From NCBI GenBank assembly GCA_910589655.1, contig CAJUTJ010000061.1, forward strand, positions 1 to 21,115: DNA of 21,115 nucleotides, given 5' to 3'. Positions 7,663 through 14,512 of this stretch are shown here, one piece after another. The notes beneath the pieces are model-generated. The model made no database searches, had not been told where the DNA came from, and saw only the letters and a program-made list of their open reading frames with translations. Source of the DNA: an uncultured Acetatifactor sp. (GTDB lineage Bacteria > Bacillota > Clostridia > Lachnospirales > Lachnospiraceae). Every line of letters starts with the position of its first letter. The stretch's first letter is position 1. The translations under genes and the position numbers were made by a program.

Positions 7663-7783
7663 CAAAAAAGCTCCCCGGCCATTTTGAAAGCCTGACTGCC
7701 CGCCATGTTTCCGGCCAAAAAACAACCGGCAGAAACAATACGCGGACGGTTACAGGAAATACTCTCGAAAGGATCGGGGAGTC
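7663..7783 (-). terminator. Structured terminator region after glyA
   Basis: Read on the minus strand, CTCCCCG (7775-7781) can pair with CGGGGAG (7671-7677), which is followed directly by CTTTTTTG. Enclosed between them is a second hairpin, with GTTTC (7732-7736) pairing to GAAAC (7707-7711) and adjacent GC pairs. It lies 34 bp past the glyA stop and just upstream of the next promoter. The T-tract makes termination likely. The long enclosed loop is unusual for a simple terminator. Confidence 0.5.
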
Positions 7784-7816
7784 CCTATATACATTAATTA
7801 ATATGTCTCAAAAATA

Positions 7817-9055
7817 TCAGCACAGAGGATATTTGTCGGTCAGTGTCTGCACGATTGCACGGGCTTCGGGAATCCTGTCTTCACCCTCCTTGATCACCAT
7901 GGCAATGGCTTCCGCAATCTTATCCATATCCTCCGCATTCATACCTCTGGAAGTAACTGCGGGTGTGCCCAGACGAACTCCGCTGGTCACAAAAGGAGAC
8001 TGGGGATCGTTCGGAATGGTATTCTTGTTGCAGGTAATATGAGCGGCATCCAAAAGCTTCTCAACCGCTTTTCCGGTAAGGCCGTAATTTGTCAGATCCA
8101 CCAGCATTAAATGATTGTCCGTACCGCCGGAAACGATCTTGATTTCTCTGTCCAGCAGCCCCTTGCACAACGCCTGTGCGTTGTTGATAATATTTTGCTG
8201 ATATATCTTGAACTCGTCACTCAGCGCCTCTTTAAAGCAGACTGCCTTTGCGGCGATCACATGCATCAGAGGACCGCCCTGAATGCCGGGGAAAATAGCC
8301 TTGTTAAAATTATATTTCTCATTCACCGCATTGCTGGAAAGAATCATTCCGCCGCGGGGTCCGCGCAAGGTCTTGTGGGTTGTGGTAGTGGTAACGTCTG
8401 CGTAAGGGATGGGGCTGGGATGAAGTCCGGCAGCCACCAGACCCGCAATATGAGCCATATCCACCATGAGCACGGCGCCGACCTCATCGGCAGCCTCGCG
8501 GAATTTCTTGAAATCAATGGTGCGGGCATATGCGGAAGCTCCCGCAATGATCATCTTGGGCTTTGCTTCCAGAGCGATCTCCCGCAGCTTGTCATAATCA
8601 ATAAAACCGTCGTCATTTACACCGTAAGGTACAATATTAAAATATTTTCCGGACATGTTAACCGGACTTCCGTGTGTCAGATGTCCGCCGTGATCCAGAT
8701 TCATACCCATGATCGTATCGCCGGGCTTACAGACGGCAAACTGCACCGCCATATTAGCCTGCGCGCCGGAATGGGGCTGTACATTTGCATATTCACAGCC
8801 GAAAAGCTCCTTTGCCCTGTCTCTCGCCAGATCCTCCACTACATCCACGCACTCACAGCCGCCATAATATCTCTTTCCGGGATATCCCTCCGCATACTTG
8901 TTGGTCAAAGGACTGCCCATTGCCGCCATGACAGCCTTGCTTACCCAGTTTTCGGAAGCAATCAGCTCAATATGGCTGTTCTGCCTCTCCTGCTCGTCAA
9001 GGATGGCCTGAGCAATCTCGGGATCGACATTTTTCACATCTTCTAAAGAATACAT
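7817..9055 (-). CDS. glyA: Serine hydroxymethyltransferase
   Basis: This cytoplasmic PLP enzyme interconverts serine plus tetrahydrofolate with glycine plus 5,10-methylene-tetrahydrofolate. It has 412 aa, the usual bacterial length. LIASENWVS (31-39), NVQPHSGAQAN (91-101), VDMAHIAGLVAAG (198-210) and the PLP lysine in TTTTTHKTLRGPRGG (Lys228) are intact. The ATG at 9055 has a full AGGAGG eight bases upstream. It is transcribed alone from a promoter about 260 bp upstream. The long structured leader between promoter and start suggests RNA-level control. Confidence 0.98.
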   Translation of the reverse strand: MYSLEDVKNVDPEIAQAILDEQERQNSHIELIASENWVSKAVMAAMGSPLTNKYAEGYPGKRYYGGCECVDVVEDLARDRAKELFGCEYANVQPHSGAQANMAVQFAVCKPGDTIMGMNLDHGGHLTHGSPVNMSGKYFNIVPYGVNDDGFIDYDKLREIALEAKPKMIIAGASAYARTIDFKKFREAADEVGAVLMVDMAHIAGLVAAGLHPSPIPYADVTTTTTHKTLRGPRGGMILSSNAVNEKYNFNKAIFPGIQGGPLMHVIAAKAVCFKEALSDEFKIYQQNIINNAQALCKGLLDREIKIVSGGTDNHLMLVDLTNYGLTGKAVEKLLDAAHITCNKNTIPNDPQSPFVTSGVRLGTPAVTSRGMNAEDMDKIAEAIAMVIKEGEDRIPEARAIVQTLTDKYPLC

Positions 9056-9306
9056 TCCAAAATCCTCCTGTTGTATTAAGTGTTAATCACTGCTTGGGAC
9101 TCAGCCCGAGAATTTGCATAGAAATGCGCTCTTGAACGGACGCACTCATCGCACATTTCCATGCAAATTTATTCCACGCTAAACAATTATCGTCCACATC
9201 CGCGCCATTGGCTAAAGGAATCCTATGCCCGTTTCTCAGACCGGCGTATAAGCTGTATCAAAGCAACCGTTCAGACAGCCCCTTCCGCGAAGCCATAACC
9301 GCTACG
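9056..9306 (-). promoter_or_regulatory. Structured 5' leader of glyA (candidate regulatory RNA)
   Basis: About 250 nt separate the predicted start of transcription from the ATG. In it, two 19-nt arms (9111-9129 and 9151-9169) pair along their full length. In the glyA mRNA sense the only two non-Watson-Crick positions are G-U wobbles, whereas on the opposite strand both would be A-C mismatches. The loop is 21 nt. I could not match the leader to the ZTP, glycine, tetrahydrofolate or SAM riboswitch cores that are known to precede glyA. Confidence 0.6.
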
Positions 9307-9312
9307 AACCAA

Positions 9313-9340
9313 ATTATAGCATAGAATCTGCGGCTTGCAA
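9313..9340 (-). promoter_or_regulatory. Extended -10 promoter of glyA
   Basis: On the minus strand TTGCAA (9335-9340), a 16-nt spacer and a perfect TATAAT (9313-9318) preceded by TGC form an extended -10 promoter. Transcription would start near 9306. Confidence 0.75.
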
Positions 9341-9380
9341 AGGATTTTGTTTACGAATGCTTCATATATTGATACAATAG

Positions 9381-9504
9381 GTAACAGTTCACAGCAACCT
9401 ATGCACAGAAATCACAAAACTGCGATTTCGCGCATGTCTGTCTCGGGTTTATCACGCAGAAACAGCGTGAAAACACCTCGCGGCGACAGCAAGTGAACAG
9501 TAAT
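9381..9504. repeat. Inverted-repeat (MITE-like) element, copy 2
   Basis: This is the reverse complement of the element at 4025-4155, with few differences. It lacks about 9 bp near one end, where copy 1 has a GTGAAC duplicated, so its ends (GTAACAGTTCAC and GTGAACAGTAAT) are less perfect. ATACAATAG lies on both sides (9372-9380 and 9503-9511), like a target-site duplication. A third ATACAATAG at 9529-9537 weakens that reading. It sits between the divergent glyA and lipid-kinase genes. Confidence 0.8.
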
Positions 9505-9595
9505 ACAATAGTTATTATTCGCAGTAACATACAATAGAGTTGCAGCAAATCCCTCTGTCAGGGCGTTTCGTAACTGCCGCTTCGAGGCGGCGCCA

Positions 9596-9609
9596 TGTAC
9601 GGCCGTACA
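9596..9609. promoter_or_regulatory. Perfect palindrome upstream of the lipid kinase
   Basis: TGTACGGCCGTACA is a perfect 14-bp palindrome. It is flanked by GCCA and TTGGC, which extend the pairing with one bulge. It lies about 60 bp upstream of the lipid-kinase start codon. It could be an operator or a leader hairpin. I found no confident promoter between 9505 and 9670 to decide which. Confidence 0.45.
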
Positions 9610-9670
9610 TTGGCATTGTTTTATGTGAAAAACTGCAAAATTCCATATTGCGAAAGATGAGGTTATTTAT

Positions 9671-10594
9671 ATGTATCATATTATTATTAATCCGCGTTCC
9701 CGCTCCGGAAGAGGACTTAAAATATGGAAAGACATCATTGAGCCGAAGCTGCACAGGGACGGAATCGTATACCGCAATTATTTTTCGGAACGGCCGGGTG
9801 ACGTAGCCAGACTGGCCGGAGAAATCACTTCCGCCGTCGGGAAACCTTTTACTCTGATTATCCTCGGCGGGGACGGTACCGTAAACGAAGCGCTGTCCGG
9901 CATCAAAGATACCTCCCAAGTCACTCTGGGATACATTCCCACCGGCTCCAGCAATGATCTGGCAAGAGATCTGAAAATTCCCAAGGAGCCTTTGGAAGCG
10001 CTGGAGCTTATTTTGAGCGGAGGAAGCGTCCATCACATGGACTTAGGCATTGTCACCTATGCCGACGGAGAGACAAGACCCTTTATTGTAAGCTGCGGCA
10101 TAGGCTTTGATGCGGCGGTCTGCGAAGAGGCGCTCCGTTCTAAGATGAAAAATATTTTTAACAAAATGGGATTGGGTAAGCTGACCTATCTGGGCATCGC
10201 CCTGAAACAATTGTTCGGCGCAAAAGCAATCTCCGGAAAATTGACCTTCGGAAACGGCACTGTCGTAAATATGAAGACCTTGCTCTTTGTGGCATGTATG
10301 CTCCACCGGTTTGAAGGCGGAGGCTTTATGTTCTGCCCTGACGCCGACCCTGCAGACGGACTTCTGGATCTCTGTGCCGTGGGTGACCTGCCAAAGCTTT
10401 TGATCCTTTTTGCCCTTCCCACCGCTTTCACAGGAAAACATTACCGTTTTAAGGGCATTACCCCCTATCGGGGAGAAACCGTGACCATCGAAACCTCAGC
10501 GCCGCTCTGGGTGCACACAGACGGAGAAGTTACAAGAAAAAGCAGTCAAATCACCGTATCCTGCAGACAGAACGCCGTGAAGATGTTATATTAA
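9671..10594 (+). CDS. Diacylglycerol/lipid kinase family protein (DagK/YegS type)
   Basis: Members of this family phosphorylate diacylglycerol or related lipids with ATP at the inner face of the membrane. The 307-aa protein begins with the family INPRSRSGRG segment. LGGDGTVNE (65-73) is the nucleotide-binding signature and PTGSSNDLARDL (90-101) the second conserved loop. The C-terminal part ending in HTDGE fits the second domain. The length matches the family. The ATG at 9671 is preceded by GATGAGG. A PAP2-type membrane protein follows about 220 bp later in the same direction, so the pair may act on opposite sides of lipid phosphorylation. The exact lipid substrate is not determinable. Confidence 0.92.
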   Translation: MYHIIINPRSRSGRGLKIWKDIIEPKLHRDGIVYRNYFSERPGDVARLAGEITSAVGKPFTLIILGGDGTVNEALSGIKDTSQVTLGYIPTGSSNDLARDLKIPKEPLEALELILSGGSVHHMDLGIVTYADGETRPFIVSCGIGFDAAVCEEALRSKMKNIFNKMGLGKLTYLGIALKQLFGAKAISGKLTFGNGTVVNMKTLLFVACMLHRFEGGGFMFCPDADPADGLLDLCAVGDLPKLLILFALPTAFTGKHYRFKGITPYRGETVTIETSAPLWVHTDGEVTRKSSQITVSCRQNAVKMLY

Positions 10595-10595
10595 C

Positions 10596-10648
10596 CGCTG
10601 TTTTCCGGTTTCTGTGCAAACGCTTCTGCCCACGGAGTAAATAGTGAC
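10596..10648. repeat. Decayed fragment of the inverted-repeat element
   Basis: An ungapped alignment with 4103-4155 of copy 1 gives 41 of 53 identical bases, including the CGCTGTTTT start and CGGAGT near the end. It begins just after the lipid-kinase stop codon. Only the right half of the element is present. Confidence 0.6.
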
Positions 10649-10686
10649 TACATCTGAAATCTTAATAAAGCTTAAGAAAAAAGGTA

Positions 10687-10737
10687 TTGCAATTTCCCAT
10701 TTTCGGGCTATACTACTTAATTGTACGAATTACAATT
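10687..10737 (+). promoter_or_regulatory. Promoter of the PAP2 gene with inverted repeat at the transcript start
   Basis: TTGCAA (10687-10692), a 16-nt spacer and TATACT (10709-10714) resemble a sigma-A promoter. Directly downstream AATTGTA (10719-10725) and TACAATT (10731-10737) form an inverted repeat with a 5-bp centre, spanning the expected transcript start. That is a plausible repressor site. Confidence 0.6.
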
Positions 10738-10812
10738 TATGATAGTCTGCTAAACCCGCGGGATTTCCGTTTTTGCTGTGGAAAGGGCTTATGCCTGAAA
10801 GGAATAATGAAA

Positions 10813-11496
10813 ATGAAAAGGTTCAAGGACTTGTATCAAAAATACGGACACGCCGTTCCCTTGCTGCTCTATGGCACCGTCTATTTAATCTGGTTCACAT
10901 GGCTGGAGCGTACCAACACGAAAAATTACCATATTATACATATGGCCGTTGATGACCATATCCCGTTCTGTGAGGTATTTATCATCCCGTATCTCTTATG
11001 GTTTGCTTACGTTTCCATAGTTGTGGTCTATCTCTTTTTTAAGAATAAGACCGACTATTTTAAGGCATGTGCGTTTCTGTTTACGGGTATGACCATCTTC
11101 CTGATCATATCCACGCTCTTTCCCAACGGGCATGATTTACGGCTTGCCACGATGCCGAGAGACAACATTTTTACGGTTATGATATCCGCCCTCTGGAAGA
11201 CGGACACTCCCACAAACCTATGGCCCAGCATCCATGTCTACAATTCCATAGGAGCGCATCTTGCGGTAATGCATAACAAAACGCTCAAAAGCAAAAAGCC
11301 TCTCTGCATCTGTTCCGGTTTTCTGGCAGTTTCCATCATCCTGTCAACCGTGTTTATCAAGCAGCACTCCGTATTCGATGTCCTCACGGGAATCACTTTG
11401 GGGGCTTTCATGTATGTGCTGGTGTACAGACGCGAGTGGATTGCGGCAAACAGAACACAGCGCCATAACAACAAAAAGACACCTCAGGTCGATTAA
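10813..11496 (+). CDS. PAP2-superfamily membrane protein (phosphatase-like)
   Basis: The 227-aa integral membrane protein has about five hydrophobic helices. The PAP2 active-site pattern is present in a variant form. WPSIHVYNSIGAH stands where PSGH is common, and KQHSVFDVLTG supplies the last His and Asp. This PSIHV variant resembles the PSLHV form of lipid phosphate transferases, so it may be a phospholipid phosphatase or phosphotransferase. The open frame starts at 10687, but that TTG is part of the promoter. Of two in-frame ATGs, 10807 is three bases after AGGA and 10813 is nine bases after, so 10813 is preferred. The stop codon lies inside the loop of the shared terminator. Confidence 0.82.
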   Translation: MKRFKDLYQKYGHAVPLLLYGTVYLIWFTWLERTNTKNYHIIHMAVDDHIPFCEVFIIPYLLWFAYVSIVVVYLFFKNKTDYFKACAFLFTGMTIFLIISTLFPNGHDLRLATMPRDNIFTVMISALWKTDTPTNLWPSIHVYNSIGAHLAVMHNKTLKSKKPLCICSGFLAVSIILSTVFIKQHSVFDVLTGITLGAFMYVLVYRREWIAANRTQRHNNKKTPQVD

Positions 11497-11507
11497 ACCT
11501 GAGGTGT
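11479..11507. terminator. Bidirectional terminator between convergent genes
   Basis: ACACCTCAGGT and ACCTGAGGTGT form a perfect 11-bp stem around a 7-nt loop that holds the PAP2 stop codon. TTTTG follows on the plus strand and CTTTTTGT on the minus strand, so it can end both the PAP2 and glycosyltransferase transcripts. Confidence 0.92.
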
Positions 11508-11511
11508 TTTG

Positions 11512-12537
11512 TCAATTAAACTTAAAAATTTTCCGGCATATCTTATAGGCATCCACGGAGAACCTTCGTCCGCCCTTTCCGGGAAGGTTCATTGTATTGC
11601 CCATAATTCCCCCCCTCATCCACACGTACAGACGTTTGTCCTTTGTTTTCAAGTATTTCCAGAGTTCTTTCTTCTTCTCCAGATTCTCCTCCGTGTCCGA
11701 ACGGATCAGCAATACGGAAGAGATGGTAGTAATAATTTCCAGATAATTCCGCATGTATTGATACAAACGTTTATTCCTGAGAATTTCCTGTTTCTTCTCC
11801 ACCAGATAATCCATCATAATCTTGTTTACCTGAATCTGCTGGTCGATACGTGATATCATTATCTCCTCGTTCACCGACTGATCTTCCCGCCCAATGTAAT
11901 AGCGGTACAGGTTAACATCAAGGTAATAAAGCTTCCGCACATAGGGCAGCGGCTCAAAGACATACAGGTTGTCCACATAAAAGGTATGCTCCGGCAGGCG
12001 GATTCCACACTCCTTCAACAGCTTGGTACGGAAAATGACGGAATGCATCAAAATATAATGTCCTTTGCCGAAATGGCGGCAGTCTTCCCATGCAACTATT
12101 TTGTCTGCCGGAAGAATATGCCGGTAATGCATTACTTTTTTACGCTTTTCCCCTTCCTTCTCATAGACAAAATTACACACCAGCATGTCCAGTGTCTCAC
12201 TGCCCCCTGTCAGCTCCTTCAGTGTGTCCAGTACTTGAAGGTACGCTTCTTTTTTCAGCCAGTCATCGCTGTCCACCACCTTAAAATAGAGTCCCGTGGC
12301 ATTGTCGATTCCCGTGTTTACCGCAGAGCCGTGCCCGCCGTTTTCCTGATGCACCGCTTTGACAATGGACGGATACTTTTGGGCATAATCGTCTGCAATT
12401 TCCGCCGTTTTATCCTTGGATCCGTCATCCACAATAATGATTTCCACATCCTCCCCGCCTGCCAGCAGGGATTCCACACATTTTCTCATATACGCTTCCG
12501 AGTTATAGCACGGAATCGCTATCGACAACAATTTCAT
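11512..12537 (-). CDS. Family 2 glycosyltransferase
   Basis: A GT-A fold transferase of 341 aa. SIAIPCYNSEAYM starts the domain, IIIVDDGSKDKT (33-44) is the nucleotide-sugar site, and VVDSDDW (87-93) carries the metal-binding DxD. NGGHGSAVNTGI is also family-typical. The C-terminal third is helical with charged stretches and shows no membrane helix, so the enzyme is likely cytoplasmic or peripheral. Its acceptor is unknown. The ATG at 12537 has AGGAGG ten bases upstream and is 14 bp after the SfsA-MutY stop, so the two are probably cotranscribed. It ends in the shared terminator. Confidence 0.92.
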   Translation of the reverse strand: MKLLSIAIPCYNSEAYMRKCVESLLAGGEDVEIIIVDDGSKDKTAEIADDYAQKYPSIVKAVHQENGGHGSAVNTGIDNATGLYFKVVDSDDWLKKEAYLQVLDTLKELTGGSETLDMLVCNFVYEKEGEKRKKVMHYRHILPADKIVAWEDCRHFGKGHYILMHSVIFRTKLLKECGIRLPEHTFYVDNLYVFEPLPYVRKLYYLDVNLYRYYIGREDQSVNEEIMISRIDQQIQVNKIMMDYLVEKKQEILRNKRLYQYMRNYLEIITTISSVLLIRSDTEENLEKKKELWKYLKTKDKRLYVWMRGGIMGNTMNLPGKGGRRFSVDAYKICRKIFKFN

Positions 12538-12551
12538 TTTCCCGTTTCCTC

Positions 12552-14357
12552 CTAGAGCGTGTTTGCAGGCTTCTTTCCGCCTTTTCCGTCTCCGGAAATG
12601 CCAAGTTTTATGCTCAAATATTTGGTATATGCTCCAAAAGCCGAGGGGATCGGATATTTCCCCTCCGTCTCCCTTGGCTCAATATATATCCAATCCTCCG
12701 GTTCCCGCCCCGCTTCTCTCGGTTCCAGCTCGTCCACACGTACCATATATCCCTTCATATGCCACTCCCTGTGGGAGAAAATATGTTTGGCATCCTCAAG
12801 CGCTTGGACACGCAGTGATTTCAGACCCTTCCGGGCAAGGTAAGCCGTTACCTCCTCGGCGGTGCAAAGACCCGGCATGGAAGGGAACTCATACATCCCC
12901 GCAAGCAGTCCCTTTTCCGTCCGTTTGCGGATTGCCGCCCGGTTCTCGTCCCGGATGATCAAGACGGTTCTCTCCTCTACGGTACGCGGCTTTTTTACTG
13001 CCTTTTGAGGAAACAGCTGTTCTTCTCCCGCCTGATGTGCCAGACAGATTTCCCTCAGAGGACAGCTTCCGCATAAAGGCTCGCCGTTGGGGATACAGAC
13101 GCAGGCTCCGATCTCCATCATTGCCTGATTAAAGTCTCCGGAGCGGTCAGCGGGTATGATTTCCCTTACATCCTTCTCCACCGCCGCCTTAACTTTTGCA
13201 TCATCAGCCAGCCGCCCGTCCCGTCTGATTCTGGACAATACCCGGAGCACATTGCCGTCTACTGCGGGAACCGCCTCCCCATAAGCGATGGAAGCAATCG
13301 CTCCCGCCGTATAGCTGCCGATTCCTTTTAGTTTTAAAAGCTCCTCATATTTTGAGGGCATTCTCCCTCCGTATTCCTCCTGTATCTGAACGGCGGCCTT
13401 CTGCAGATTCCGCACCCGGTTATAGTAACCCAAGCCCTCCCAGAGCTTTAATAAGGTTTCTTCCTCCGCTTCCGCCAGAGCCTTTATATCGGGAAGTTCC
13501 TTTATAAATCTCTCAAAATAAGGTTTTACGGCTTCCACTCTGGTCTGCTGCAGCATAATTTCCGACACCCAGACCCTGTAAGCCGTAGGCTCGTCTCTCC
13601 ATGGAAGGTTACGCCTGTTCTCATCATACCACCGAAGAAGCGGTTTGGGAATACGGTTCAATCGTTCAAAGTCCTCCCCAAGCTTTACGGGAACAGGGCG
13701 GTTAATCCACATGGAATCCGGTGTTACCCGGCAGTCATAGGCGAGAATCTCCACTCCGGCCTCCGCCGCCTTGCAGAGCGCTTCCGCAAACTCTCTGTGA
13801 GTGTCATAATTAGGGGAAAAATAACGGACATCCTCCATCTGAATCACAAAAAGCACAAAAACTCTGTACCCGCGGCGGCGAGCCTGTATCAGCTCCTCCA
13901 CATGCTTTACCGCTCTGTCGGAGGGAGCGTCGGGAAAACGAACCACTCCCTCTTCCTCCAGTGTGACTCCCTTTACTTCTATAAAAATCTTTTCCGAAGC
14001 AGTCTCCACATAAAAGTCAAACCGGGAATTGCCGTAAACCGTCTCCGGCCGCACCGAAACAAGGCCGGGGAAAAGCTCTTTGGTAAGAAGCCACTCTCCC
14101 ACAACCTTGTTCGGCGCCTGAGAATCCATATTGATCATTCGTGTTCCTTTTTCCACCGCCACAAGGTCATAGGCGGTGGAACGTCCCGGATTATCGCTCT
14201 TTTCAAGGTAGACCCGGGCGCCTTTTGTCAAAAGCTCTTTGCAGCGCCCCGTGTTTTTGACGTGCACCGTCTCCACACTGCCGCCCGTCTCTACTTTTGC
14301 GATAAAACGGTTGGGCCGTTCCACAAATCGGCCCGGTATTATATGCTTGTACTGCAT
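12552..14357 (-). CDS. mutY: SfsA nuclease-MutY adenine glycosylase fusion
   Basis: One continuous 601-aa frame joins two families. Residues 1-225 are SfsA: GRFVERPNRFIA at the start, then a PD-(D/E)XK-like site SRFDF (Asp114) ... IEVKGVTLEEEG (Glu127, Lys129) and FPDAPSDRAVKH. Residues 235-601 are MutY: LPWR, SEIMLQQTRV (Glu266), the helix-hairpin-helix LKGIGSYTAGA, VDGNV with catalytic Asp367, and a 4Fe-4S ligand set at Cys421, 429, 432 and 438. A C-terminal NUDIX-like domain has HIFSHREWHM. MutY removes adenine opposite 8-oxoguanine. SfsA is described as a nucleic-acid-binding nuclease-like family. The frame is open upstream to 14474, but 14357 gives the SfsA N-terminus. Its ribosome site (GAGGA, 13 bases away) is weak. 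Confidence 0.93.
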   Translation of the reverse strand: MQYKHIIPGRFVERPNRFIAKVETGGSVETVHVKNTGRCKELLTKGARVYLEKSDNPGRSTAYDLVAVEKGTRMINMDSQAPNKVVGEWLLTKELFPGLVSVRPETVYGNSRFDFYVETASEKIFIEVKGVTLEEEGVVRFPDAPSDRAVKHVEELIQARRRGYRVFVLFVIQMEDVRYFSPNYDTHREFAEALCKAAEAGVEILAYDCRVTPDSMWINRPVPVKLGEDFERLNRIPKPLLRWYDENRRNLPWRDEPTAYRVWVSEIMLQQTRVEAVKPYFERFIKELPDIKALAEAEEETLLKLWEGLGYYNRVRNLQKAAVQIQEEYGGRMPSKYEELLKLKGIGSYTAGAIASIAYGEAVPAVDGNVLRVLSRIRRDGRLADDAKVKAAVEKDVREIIPADRSGDFNQAMMEIGACVCIPNGEPLCGSCPLREICLAHQAGEEQLFPQKAVKKPRTVEERTVLIIRDENRAAIRKRTEKGLLAGMYEFPSMPGLCTAEEVTAYLARKGLKSLRVQALEDAKHIFSHREWHMKGYMVRVDELEPREAGREPEDWIYIEPRETEGKYPIPSAFGAYTKYLSIKLGISGDGKGGKKPANTL

Positions 14358-14512
14358 TTCGGTTCTTTGTTCCTCACAATCTACAGTCCCCCCATGCATC
14401 CGGCGGCTCCGCCATGCGTGAAAGTCTGAGGGGTTCCTGTGAAAATGCACACAAAACGGGCAAATGCAGCCCATTTTGGTTCACGGCAGTCTCGGTGCTT
14501 CACTTTCGTTTA

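Noticed and set aside
7491..7718. Minus-strand open frame of 75 codons between glyA and the PheB-like gene
   Set aside because: It spans the putative terminator and the next promoter, and has no ribosome site or known motif. More likely non-coding.
8111..9046. Plus-strand open frame of 311 codons
   Set aside because: It is fully antisense to glyA, whose motifs are intact. No start signal or recognisable domain.
9056..9306. ZTP, glycine or tetrahydrofolate riboswitch in the glyA leader
   Set aside because: The conserved cores of these classes are not visible, so the leader is reported as unidentified.
9372..9537. ATACAATAG as firm proof of transposition of the 9381-9504 element
   Set aside because: The word flanks the element on both sides but occurs a third time at 9529-9537, so a local repeat could explain the flanks. 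Kept only as suggestive.
9515..10036. Minus-strand open frame of 173 codons
   Set aside because: It is antisense to the lipid kinase start and contains no recognisable family.
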